Origin: Pezicula radicicola
Lineage: Eukaryota; Ascomycota; Leotiomycetes; Helotiales; Dermateaceae
Direction: 5' to 3'
Assembly (NCBI GenBank): GCA_003008705.1
Contig: PDUO01000006.1
Span: 319,295 to 383,294, forward strand
Length of the DNA stretch: 64,000 nt
The position numbers and the translations under genes were made by a program. Position 1 is the stretch's first letter. Every line of letters begins with the position of its first letter. Below the pieces are notes generated by a model. It searched no databases and was not told the DNA's origin. It saw nothing but the letters and a program-made list of their open reading frames with translations. Of the stretch, positions 1 through 9,943 are shown piece after piece.

Positions 1-2
1 AT

Positions 3-764
3 GGCCAAGAGTTCGCCAATACGTTTGGTAGGATATTGAAGATACGGCCAGATATTATAGAGCTTGCCAAAAAGGTGATGGACGAGCTTGCAATATACTC
101 GGAGGCTGTCTATGAGAACGGGATGATAGAGGAAGGGGAGGATGGCCTCCCAGTTATGAGCTACCTTGGGGTTCATTTGAGAACAGAATCTGACGCACTG
201 GGTTTCTGGCCTAGCTATGAAGTCCAAAGCAATGCCTACCTGGATATTAACAGCGGGCCCGACTTACTTTATAAATATGCTTACTTGGCTTCAGGGAGCG
301 CCAACGAAACGAACCGGTTCAAAACAAAGGCTTGGAACAGACAACAACTCAACGTCACCTCTAAATTACATCTTCTGAAAGGAGAAGATCTGAAGCAGCT
401 CAGGAGATTGTCCTGGGATCAGCAAGCTCTAGTGGACTATCTGGTCCTTCTGAAAAGTACGCACTTTGTGGGATGCTCTTTCTCTTCGTTCGCCCATAAT
501 ATTGCGCTGAGAAGACATCTTTTGACGGAAGGGTATCATTCAAGACCTTGGCAGATGCCAACAGATGGACTGAGTACATTGGTTGGGAGAATGCGGCATT
601 ACTTTTCGGACTGGATGTTCATACAAGGAACAAGTATGTATTGATGGATTCAAATCCTATCCCGACAGAAGTCGAAGTGGTGTGGCGCACTAGCCTCACA
701 ATACCTTAATCCACTCATTCTAGGAGAAGTCATGCTAACATAGAAATCAATAGTGTGGCCTTGA
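3..764 (+). CDS. O-fucosyltransferase-like fungal protein, 3' part only
   Basis: The reading frame is open through the left edge of the window, so the 5' part is missing. Visible conserved blocks are HLRTESDA (the H-x-R-x-E/D signature of GDP-fucose O-fucosyltransferase-like folds) and DYLVLLKSTHFVGCSFSSFA, followed by a basic ALRRH stretch typical of this ascomycete family. Exon 1 runs to 633 and ends in phase 1 at a GTATGT donor. An 11-nt last exon at 754-764 (after AATAG) restores the frame and gives the C-terminus Met-Trp-Pro-stop, which I recall as the usual end of this family. Without that splice the frame stops at 644. By family the protein is probably a membrane-anchored secretory-pathway glycosyltransferase, but the region carrying the anchor lies outside the window. 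Acceptor sugar and substrate are unknown. Confidence 0.6.
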
Positions 765-1275
765 AATCAAGGTAGATTTTCAGTCAGGAACCAATCTATC
801 GAAACAGAAATGCAGAGGCTCTGTTAATATGAACGGGAATAAGTCATTCAACACGAGTGCAGATGCTGCTATGTACAACTATGAATAATAAATAACTGTA
901 CAATTCCCACTGAGTACCACAAGCCTTAAATAAAAAACTTGAATTAAGTGAGCTATTCAGATCAAGTTATTCAAATTAAGTGTATTACTTGATTAAGAGA
1001 CCTTATACTCCTATGTAAATTTTATTTCAGACGCTTAGATATAATATATGGTTACGTGGAAACAGCTTTTCAGGTTCCATTTGAGAGCTCCAGTGATAAG
1101 AAGAGAAGTGATGTATGGTGATGTTATTGTACGCGACGGCTGACTCAGAATGGAGAGATAGAAAACATCCCGCGGCAGCCCCTCATGCCTCCTCCAAAGA
1201 AATACAACACCAAGAACGGCCTTTTCAAGTCAACCCCGAGCTCTTCAATTCTTTTCTCGAATACAATTTTAAAGT
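765..1275. other. intergenic spacer with TCAAGTAA-rich repeat-like DNA
   Basis: No gene is seen. The stretch 905-1010 contains several ACTTGA/TCAAGT words in both orientations and resembles the MITE-like segments at 31.9, 35.7 and 54.7 kb. The last 150 bases are presumably the promoter and 5' UTR of the downstream GST gene. Confidence 0.5.
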
Positions 1276-2245
1276 ATGTCGCTAATTACTTTGTACGACA
1301 TCCCATCTAAGGGACCCCAGCGTACTTGCTGGTCTTTAAACCCATGGAAGAGTATGCCACGTCAAGTCGCCATTCTCCGCATGATCATCAGAGTACTAAT
1401 TTATCACCAGCACGAATGATTCTCAATTACAAAGGTCTTGACTACCAAACCATTTGGCTAGAATACCCAGACATAGCACCAACATTTAAATCACTGTAAA
1501 CGATCCATCAACCACACCTAAACCCCACCTCAACACCCCACGCACTAACATACAGTGATCCAGAAACATCCCCCCAAACCCCCCCTCAGCATCACCAAGA
1601 CCCTACACAAGTCCTGCTATCCACCTCCCGCAAAAAAACACAAACAGCTACATAATGTCCTCCGACAAAATAGCCACCACACTCGAAGAAACTTATCCCT
1701 CACCAACCTATCAATCCCTGCACCTCGATTCCCCCCAACTAACAGAAGTGACCACTGCTCTCTCTAAGATTATGGAACCTTTGATACCTGTATGGATGCC
1801 TTTTATTCCTAAAAATCTTTTGAGTGAGGTATCAGCTGAGTATTTTGAACGTACTCGTGCTGAGAGGTTTGGTTGTACTCTTGAGGAGTTGAACCAGAGG
1901 AAGGGTGGGGAGGGAGCTTGGAAGGAGGCGGAGGGGGGGTTGACGGAGATCCAGGAGATTTTTGAGAGGGTTAAGGGGGATTTTGTTTTGGGTGATGTTG
2001 GTTAGTGCCTTTTCTTTTTTCTTCCCCCTTTCTTCTAAACCTCCTTGTTGTTCGTGTTTAGGATGATATCATAAGCTAATTATTGATCGGTTTCAGTTTC
2101 TTATGCGGATTTCGTAGTTGTGAGTTCCTTGCATTGCTGTAAACGGATCGATCATGCTATTTTTGAGAGGTTGGTTGAGGCAGCGCCGGCGTTGGGGAAG
2201 GTTTATGTTGCGTGTCAAAAGTGGTTGGAGAGGGATGATCATTAG
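1276..2245 (+). CDS. glutathione S-transferase, UstS-like
   Basis: Four exons (1276-1351, 1411-1495, 1564-2000, 2097-2245) give a continuous 248-residue protein. The N-terminal thioredoxin-like GST domain shows SLNPWKTRMILNYKGLDY, bridging exons 1 and 2, then IPPNP and an SYIMSSDKIA segment that corresponds to the glutathione-contact IxDSxxIA motif. The C-terminal helical domain carries YFERTRAERFG and SYADFVVV and ends with KWLERDDH. The start is the first ATG, followed at once by the LYD(I/L)PSK block usual for the family. These enzymes are soluble and conjugate glutathione to electrophiles; relatives sit in toxin clusters (UstS), but no biosynthetic cluster is visible here, so a general detoxification role is more likely. 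Intron 2 is unusually C-rich. Asp-to-Ser in the YIM(D)S position is a mild oddity. Confidence 0.82.
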
Positions 2246-4043
2246 GATCAATCTTTTTCTTTTCTGGTATTACTCTAGGAAGTATTGTTATTGGTTTCAA
2301 GGGAATTCCTATTGAGGGTGCGGATGGAGAAGTTAAGACTGTTGAGATTTAAGATCATAGACTGAGCTGGAAGGAAGTGTTTTAATGGTATGGTATAAAC
2401 TTTAGAGCAATAGTGGAAATAAGTCTTTTCGGTGTAAGCAAATCTTAAACTATGACTTTTTTTTATAGATAACTTACATTCCTTTTAACAAGTCTCTCCC
2501 TATATCAGCTTGCCAAACAATCTGCTAGAGCACTAGAACGGCTCTTAATCTCACTAAGTATAAAATAGCTTTAAGAATAAGTTCCTAGTAAGAAAATGGC
2601 CTTCAAGTGTTTACAACTTGTTGCTGTAAGCCCATCAACAACAAATAACAATAGACACACATTCAAAGCAAGGAAATTGTGTTTAACAACAAAAACAGCA
2701 ACTAAAACAAAGGTAAGGTAGCAAGATCTACTTTCCTCCTATACTAAGCGACAGCAGCAGGCTACAGGAACTTCATAAGTAAAGGGGTGATCTATAGAAC
2801 TACAACAGTAGTGTAATCAGCAGATAAGTTCTTAGTTGAGTTGCAGAGCAAATAAGTCTTTCTAAACTCAAAGTCTTCAACCCGGCAATCACCTTCTGCA
2901 AATAGCGGCAATCTACAGCCTCCAGTGCCAGAAGCTCAATCACAAGGAGACGTAGAGATGTCTCAATCAAGCTCGAAGGTGGCAGAACCAGCTTTACCTG
3001 TTGTTTCCCAGGAATAGCTTAAAAATTGTTAGGTAATAGGCAGTCTAGTTGGTATAGAGAGATACTATACGAGTGAATTAGTTTATCACAGCAGCAATGT
3101 AGCTGACAACACGAATTTCAAGCGTTGAGAATGAAGAAAACTCCAGATTCTCAAAGTATCCCTTCTTTTGGGTTCAAAACGCTACGCAAACTTATTCACG
3201 TTGTTTGTGTCTCTAAGTAAAAGTTAAAGATTTCACTTCCTAAATCCTCTGCCACACTCGAGTGTTAGCCCTTATGTTTAATTTATTTGCACATTAAGGT
3301 TGAATTAAGATAAGTGTACTAGAATCTTGATATTCTTTGAAAGTTTCTGATTGTGACAGCTCCCTAGTTTGTTGTGTCTACTACCTTCTCTTGTACTTAA
3401 TGAAGTATGTAAATTTCGTCGAGGCCTGTACTTCGCTTAGATCTTGCTATTTGTTTTTACACCTCGATTTGATTTGGTGATAAGAGGAGACTGTGAATTC
3501 GAAGACATGTATACTATAATTAGTCTCCTTGTTATGATAAAAGTTGATAAGGTAAGAGCTTGATATAAAAACTTAAGGGTCAAAGCACTACAGTAGTCCA
3601 CCTCGCTTCCACTCAAAGTCAGCAATTAGCGACAGACAATACACTCGAAGTCATCTTATTGCTAAAGGATCTTCTTCTCTGCCCTCGCCTTTATACTACA
3701 TATCAGTTTCCTTGGTTTGCATTACCTCCCTACTAGCAGAGAATAAAATATTTCTACTACTTGTCCTGGGCGTTATATCCCATTATGCTTTAATGTGCTC
3801 AAGGTACTTCAACCTCCTTTCAAGTCTCATTTGGACACTTAGCGACAGATAGAAAATGATTTCGAATCTATCCCTCACAGAACCCAATTTCCTCCTCCTC
3901 TCGTTGCCCTCTATACTACTCATATTCGCACTCGCACTCGCAACGAAGTCTCATCTCGAAGTATAGGTGTAGGTTTATGAAAAAATTAACAAGCGTTTCC
4001 TATTCAGATATATCATCATTCACAACTCTACAACGCCACACAT

Positions 4044-4250
4044 GATTATTAGCAACACAATTCATTGGCCTAATACAATCCGAAGTACTTTCCAGCCTAT
4101 AATGACTTAAATGATTACAACGATGATAAGGGCTTGTGCAACCCTTAGGAAATCTTCAATAAAGATTTAGGAATGCTAGATTATTAGCAAGATAATTTAT
4201 TGACCTATACAATCTGGAGTAATTTCTAGCCTATGATGAATTCAATGATT
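4044..4250. repeat. diverged direct repeat, two ~73-bp copies, period 135 bp
   Basis: Copy 1 is 4044-4116 and copy 2 is 4179-4250. Both begin GATTATTAGCAA and end near AATGATT, with AGCCTATRATGA inside. Several differences are of the C/T or G/A kind (TTCATTGGCC against TTTATTGACC, TTTCCAGCC against TTTCTAGCC), as expected from repeat-induced point mutation, though other changes are present as well. Confidence 0.6.
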
Positions 4251-4588
4251 TAATCTCTATTTAGTGCTCTTCATAATAACGGCTCAAGCTTCTAGTCTCC
4301 TTTGAATACACCTTTCGATAACGGCTTTCCAATATCAGACTCACCCTCGAACTCGGGTCATTTAGACCACTCATATAATTCAGACCACCCATATCATTCA
4401 GACGATTCAAATGATCCCTGGGCTAGGGTACAGGACGATCAGGTACATTTAACTTGAAAAGATGACTGTGATGAAAATTCACATTCAGAGATTGACAACA
4501 AGAATAGTACTGGCAATATCACCTCTCACTTTTCATATATCATTGTAGCTAGCAAGCTCTGTTATGTCCCTCTGTAACGCGTCTCTCT

Positions 4589-4727
4589 TTAATCATGCTG
4601 TCTCCAAGTGGTATCGCTGGGATTGATGAATCGCATTTCTGGGTCTAGGTTGGAGATAGACCAAGCATCTTCAAGTTGCTCATTAGTCCATCTGTCGTAG
4701 CACGCTGCGTTTGGGGGGGGNAGACAT
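4589..4727 (-). pseudogene. short coding relic next to the ambiguous base
   Basis: On the minus strand the segment encodes RWTNEQLEDAW followed by about 24 residues and a stop at 4589. A possible ATG at 4725-4727 is separated from this frame by the run of eight G plus the N at 4721, so the frame can be joined only if the homopolymer length is miscalled by one base. No family is recognised. It may be a fragment, a sequencing artefact or chance. Confidence 0.25.
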
Positions 4728-5060
4728 GGTGTCAAGTTTTTACTATATATATATACTCTGAATGAGGAATTACTGTATGCTGTCGATAATCATTACCCTA
4801 ATTGGCAGGTATGAAAATATATTACTACATCGAAAGTAATACTTCCCCCCTCCTCTAAGATGAGTGGTAGCCGGGTGATGTTGTAACTTGGTAGAATGCT
4901 GACCTACTGTAGAGAAATCTACGGCATCCATCATCCCAACCTTATATGATCATGAATTTCGCTGGTTTGGCCACTCCCAACGCGACGCTAGGCACGTATG
5001 ATTTTGATATTTCCTTGACTCCATAGTAATGAATTGATTCCATAACATTATCGTACAATT

Positions 5061-6293
5061 TTACCACCGCCTCTGATCGCCCATCCCTGTATTCCCACTA
5101 CCAAACTCGCCACCCCTCCTCTCCTTTTCAACCCTAGCATCAAAGTCCTTCTGTGCCTCATCCCTCGCATAACTGCTTTCCTCCTCCGTCTTCGAGAACG
5201 CAAAAGTATCACCGTTATTCTGATCCTCTTTTGATGAATTTGTCTGTTGAGCTTTTGACCAGCCCGTGGCCTTTGTCGTAGTTTTGTTAACGGAAGCGCC
5301 TTGTCGGATTCGATCCCATGCTGAGCCTTGTGTCTTATTTAGTGTTGTGTTGCCCATCATGCCTTGTCCGCCTGTTGGTGATGCATCGTCGTCTCCGAAA
5401 GGATCAAACGGTTTATCTTGTTGCTGAATTGCGCGAGGGGTAGGCTTCGAGAAGCGCGACGAGTCGGGTACGCTGGATTGGAAAATGTCTTGTGGTTTTT
5501 GAAGGGCCTCTTTAATATCTGTGGCTTCAGCTTCGGAAACAAAATCATCTCCGTATGCTCCACCCGTAGGACTTGCATCATCAATAGCCCTCCGATCTCC
5601 TGGTCTACCACTAGGTCCTCTCTGTGTCTGATTTTGTGGCCCCTTGCCCTGTACTCCTTGCAGATTTCCCTGCCTCTTCTGCGCGTCCTCCCTAATCGCC
5701 TTAACATAATCCTTAAGCCGAGGATCCGTAGATTCTCCTACAGCCGTAACGCTCATCGCATAGCTACCAAAGAACAACGTAGACAGCATATATCCAAGAA
5801 ATCCATATGCCGAAGCTCTCCATCCATGCCATAACCAGAATGCCCTCGTCCCCCGTAGAGGCGCGTATCTCAGCGCATATAATTTCTCGAGATTCGGTTG
5901 CCAAAAGGGAAATCTCATAGTTTCTGCGGTGGAGTATGCTCGGTATGCACCTCCCAAAAACCCTATAGGCGCGGCATATGAGAGAATCGACATCTGCTTC
6001 GCTGTCCAGTATGCTAATGCTTGTGCTTCTCCTTCGGTTGGAAGTCGATGGAGTACGGTGGCTGAATACCTGTATTTCAGCTCCAGGACCTTTTGGAGGT
6101 TCTCGGGATTGTAGATGAGGAAACGTCCTATGATAGGTATAGGCTTTGGTAATTGTGAGCCGTCAATCCGGTACCTCAACGGGTTCGAGGGGAGGCCGGA
6201 TTCGCCGTAGGTATCGCCATCGGATGGAGGTGTATTGTCGCTGTTGTAAAGGGATTCATTCGGTGTGGTGTCGGAGGAGTTGTTGAGAACCAT
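5061..6293 (-). CDS. conserved fungal protein with two membrane spans and disordered tail
   Basis: A single-exon 410-residue protein begins at ATG 6293. Residues 1-45 are polar. A conserved block follows (LPKPIPIIGRFLIYNPENLQ), then two hydrophobic segments at roughly 97-120 (SILSYAAPIGFLGGAY) and 160-185 (YGFLGYMLSTLFFGSYAMS) separated by a Trp/Arg-rich loop. From about 195 to the end it is charged, Gln/Asn/Gly-rich and probably disordered, with a duplicated DASPTGG heptapeptide. I do not recognise a catalytic motif. Homologues of this layout are, to my memory, common in Pezizomycotina as hypothetical proteins. A membrane role with a regulatory tail is inference only. Confidence 0.75.
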   Translation of the reverse strand: MVLNNSSDTTPNESLYNSDNTPPSDGDTYGESGLPSNPLRYRIDGSQLPKPIPIIGRFLIYNPENLQKVLELKYRYSATVLHRLPTEGEAQALAYWTAKQMSILSYAAPIGFLGGAYRAYSTAETMRFPFWQPNLEKLYALRYAPLRGTRAFWLWHGWRASAYGFLGYMLSTLFFGSYAMSVTAVGESTDPRLKDYVKAIREDAQKRQGNLQGVQGKGPQNQTQRGPSGRPGDRRAIDDASPTGGAYGDDFVSEAEATDIKEALQKPQDIFQSSVPDSSRFSKPTPRAIQQQDKPFDPFGDDDASPTGGQGMMGNTTLNKTQGSAWDRIRQGASVNKTTTKATGWSKAQQTNSSKEDQNNGDTFAFSKTEEESSYARDEAQKDFDARVEKERRGGEFGSGNTGMGDQRRW

Positions 6294-7609
6294 CTTGGCG
6301 CCAGATCTGGGCCGATTTGTGGATTCTCGATTGGATTGAGTATGGACCTGAGAGGAAACTTATTTTGAACAGCTCATTTTACTTCTGTGACGTCTTTGAG
6401 GTCCTTGGAGATGTCTGTGGCGGGGCAAGCTAGCGAGTGTTCGGGTCGCTTAGAGGACCAAGCTCCTTGCTTCGAGGAGAGCAGAGGAAAACAGCAACAG
6501 TGTATTCAAGCAACCAACCAACAACCATCAACCATCACCAGCATCAAGGGAGAATGGGTTCGGACGACCTTGCGTTTCCATTCTCTCCCACGTTCCCACC
6601 ACCTTGTCGTAGAGTCTACATACCCAAGACACTGGTTTGCGTCTGCGCAGAAGCTTTTGATAGCGCTAGCTACTCGGAAGCCACGGCAGTACTGTACTGG
6701 CTCCATCTGGTGGGCAGTAGCAGCTAGGTACTGTATATCGCTCGCTCGAGACTAATCCTAGTGGATTTATTAGCAACACGATTCTGGGAATTGCACCGTA
6801 CAATACAGCACAAAAAGAGGGGAAGAGACAAGGTCTCGTAACACAGAACGAATCTATTTTTGGTTGGAGACCATTCTCTCCAGCTTGAAAGGCGTAAGCC
6901 TTTGCAGAACTACGGTACCGGGCTGAGCATTTTGGCTTTTCTATTGAATGCGATAAGATCGAGATCTCTCCAAAGCTCTCCAAAAAGTGCATGAAGAGGC
7001 AGCAGGCCGAGTGGACAAAATGGCGTGCCAACATAGTCGATCGTCGAATGACCTCCTTCCCGTACCTGCCATGCATGTATATGTTGGGCAAATGGGCGCA
7101 TTTGGGCACCTATCGAGCATCCGGTGATTGGCCTTCGGAGACTTCGAGAACATGGGGGTCAAGAAATTCTCCTCAGTTGGCTGAAGCTGAATTTATGTCA
7201 TTATGGTTTCAAAGGAAGCTCTTCCATGCTCAAAGTCGAGTTGATGGTGTGCGAGTAATTCGTCAATTGCTGCCACGTCGGCTGACGGGTGGGAGAGGGG
7301 TTGAGGAGGCCGCATGAAAGGTTCACAATCACATGGCTTCGAAGCGGATGTGTGAGGTCTTGTAAAGTCTTACAAAGTCTTACATTTACCTGCTCAGCCC
7401 AGCCTTGTCAAATTTGGGCTTCTGAATCATTTGCTTTTTCAGGCAGCTATTCCAATTTGTTGCTTTGTATCTGAATCATATACAACGCCTCGTATTCTCA
7501 TTCTAACGGCGACCCCGCAGTTGAATTGATAAGAGCTCGAGAAGTCTGCTCGAGTCTCGAGAATGTTGGCTCCGTACATCCCGATACATCCACAGCCTCA
7601 CCTCCACAA
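6294..7609. other. divergent intergenic region
   Basis: Overlapping open frames occur on both strands between 6387 and 7474, but none has a convincing start, splice pattern or recognisable domain and they contradict one another. I treat the stretch as the promoters and leaders of the genes at 6293 (minus) and 7610 (plus). Confidence 0.5.
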
Positions 7610-8146
7610 ATGTCTAGTCTACTCAGTTTCGGTATGCCTCCCTCAAAGAAAGAAAAGCAGTACGCAAATACTCGAGCGCGCCGCCATTCGGGCGAGGTGA
7701 TCGTCAGTCAGTCGAAGAAGAGCAAGAAGGATAAGGATAAGGACAAGGAAAAGGACAAAGATAAGGACACGGACAGCGAATCCGTAACGACAAGCTCTTC
7801 AGCGGATACTATTGTCGTGCCGCCCCCAAAGAAGCAATGCCCCCTCCGAGCTCTGTATATAGTCATGATGGAGCCGGAAGGCAAGGAAGGGAAAGGGGGA
7901 TGCCCATTCAGACGAGTCCAATTATGGCATACGATTCCCCTTTGCATACTCGCCATAGTCATCCCACTTCTTGTTGGGCTCACAGTCCTCATTTCGCTAC
8001 TTGGACTCGCCGGTTATAAAATTTCTATGGGAGTTCAGGGCGCCGCTATCCGTTTGATGAAAGCCAATCCAACATTGAAGCCATATGCCGAGAGCTTCAC
8101 AGAGACCGACGATGGAGCGACACTCGTAGCCGAAGAAAAACATTGA
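7610..8146 (+). CDS. small Lys/Asp-rich single-span membrane protein, hypothetical
   Basis: The frame from ATG 7610 (context CACAAATG) encodes 178 residues. After a basic head comes a low-complexity KDKDKDKEKDKDKD tract (about residues 42-60), a Ser/Thr patch and a PPPKKQCP segment. One long hydrophobic span follows at roughly 112-142 (IPLCILAIVIPLLVGLTVLI), then an amphipathic segment and an acidic end. The frame is open upstream of the ATG, so a slightly longer form beginning at a non-ATG codon cannot be excluded but is unlikely. No family is recognised. The balance of a strongly charged head with one hairpin-length hydrophobic stretch suggests an endomembrane or mitochondrial outer-surface protein, as inference only. 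Confidence 0.6.
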   Translation: MSSLLSFGMPPSKKEKQYANTRARRHSGEVIVSQSKKSKKDKDKDKEKDKDKDTDSESVTTSSSADTIVVPPPKKQCPLRALYIVMMEPEGKEGKGGCPFRRVQLWHTIPLCILAIVIPLLVGLTVLISLLGLAGYKISMGVQGAAIRLMKANPTLKPYAESFTETDDGATLVAEEKH

Positions 8147-9943
8147 AAGTACACCAGTATTGCACGAGCGTCGCTCAACAAATTCTCACGTCTTTCCACG
8201 CTGCGAATACGTTTTGGCCACTCCACATACCGACTTCTCTCAGAAACTCAGCAATATTTCACCCAAGAAAAGTGCACACCTCTTTCGAGATGATCATGAA
8301 GAAGAAAATTTACGGCCTCAAAAATTTCAGTAGTTTGAATCGATCCTGGAACTTATCAGTCAGTCTCAAATCACGAACAAAAGGAAACGGCAGGAAATTC
8401 ACAACCATTTCTCTGTTATATTTCTCCGCCAGTAATCAGATTAAGGCCTCGGTGCTTAGCAATCACTTTAACTAATTGTGATACTCCTGCCGGTTCACCC
8501 GAAGTCCCGAAATCAAACAACCCCCTATGCACCACTTCTCCCTTCCACCAGCTACTAGAAAGTCTACTAGTAGTCTCAGCTCAATTCATCCTCTAGAAAG
8601 GGGCATGAAGGATCAAGTGCTCAACGCACATCCCAGATCCGAATTCGAGCATGTAGGCTTTGCAGTTGATAGCACCAAGAACCAGTCAATTTCCGCTTGG
8701 TAACCGCTGCGAGCTGCGAGTTGAGATGCCCAGTTTGGATGGCAGGGGTGGAGATACGTCTTTTACACCATGGAGGCGAACATGGTTTATACGTAGGAGA
8801 GGGAATGAGATCTCGTCTAAGATTGCTGTTTCATCACTTCAGCCACAAGTTAGCTCCTTGTTATTTCCCTAGGTAGCAAAGTAGATCTTGAAAGGAAGGA
8901 AGAAAATATAAAACGAATTCTTAAAATTCCAAACCTACTGAATCTCATACAATACCTATATCTTACAGGTCTCCCTCTCACCAACCCACATCTTCCCCTC
9001 TACCTCGCCTATCACCTCGCTCCATAATTCGCATAGTCGAATATTGAAGCTCTCCCAAGCAAGTTCTCCCACCTTAAATAAAAGTAAAATCCCCAACCAG
9101 CTTAAATACCTGATATATACACTACACTACTACACTACTACACCACACCACAGAAATCCTAACCACCCCACCTTCATACCTCAAAGCAACGTATCCTTAC
9201 AACATCCCTCGATCGAAAACCCACTAACTCTCACTATATTCGCCTCGGGATCCCAACTATGCTAACAATAATCGTAAATTTAAAAGGAAAAGGGAGAATA
9301 GGGGAAAGGGAAACGATGGTTGAGGATTGCTTAGAGATAGCAACAGCTATAAGTACCAGAAAGGAAGAGGTCACAATTTCTGAAATATAGACACAGCTCG
9401 GCTAATGTCTGTCTTATCTCTTTATACTAATGCAAATGAGTTGTTTTAAAGCCTCTTTTTTTCTACTCACCAGTCCTTTAACTTTTATAGCAACGATGGA
9501 TAAAATTAATAATAGTAGTATTTAATCCCCATGATATAGTCTCACTGAGAACGCGTGCTAAGGATAAGGAAGCATTCGAGATAGGAGTGAAGCGAAGGTG
9601 CTGTAAGGGATGCACAGGGCCTTGGTTTGCAAATATTGTTACATCCTTGGATTGAGCGAATGAGCGGTATGATCTACCAATCACTCACAGAGAATCAATG
9701 AAGTGAAGTTCAACAGTCTACATGATTCATAGGTCTGTGTATGCAATTTCATCTATCAGACAGTGCTATTGGTATGATTATAGGAAGCGAAGCCTCATCA
9801 AATCATCACAAGCTGCAGAATATCAGCATTCAAGGTCAGAACTGGATTAACAGGGCTATGAATAACTTACCAGTACAGCCTGCCATAACGCTTTCGTTGA
9901 TATTCGTTAACCTGGTATAGGGAATTCCTTCCTCCTACCAGCA
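8147..9943. other. intergenic region, no supported gene
   Basis: Only short unsupported frames occur. 8880-9260 is A/C-rich on the plus strand and lacks codon structure. The right end is the 3' flank of the phospholipase-D-like gene. Confidence 0.5.

Larger units (their letters stand above)
2246..5060. other. AT-rich gene-free region with decayed repeat and coding relics
   Basis: No intact gene is seen in 2.8 kb. Short coding-like islands remain: 2905-3016 (+) encodes about 40 acidic/Ser/Gln-rich residues including MSQSSSKVAE before a stop, and 4340-4450 (+) encodes Asp/Ser/His-rich sequence over an 18-bp imperfect tandem repeat. A diverged direct repeat lies at 4044-4250. A word at 3631-3652 recurs near 26.7 kb. 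The look is of old mobile-element DNA worn down by mutation. Confidence 0.5.

Noticed and set aside
1555..1767. Pro-rich open frame in front of the GST exon
   Set aside because: It is another reading frame of GST exon 3 and intron 2; the GST frame has clear family sequence.
3437..3625. 62-codon open frame on minus in the AT-rich region
   Set aside because: No similarity, no start context, and it lies within decayed repeat-like DNA.
4868..4945. tRNA-like segment (GTGATG...CATCAT arms with a CTGTAGAGAAATCTACGG hairpin)
   Set aside because: No B box or T arm and a non-canonical D arm; the outer pairing is short and probably chance.
6387..7474. Many overlapping frames on both strands
   Set aside because: Mutually exclusive, no domains and no consistent splice sites; best read as divergent promoter DNA.
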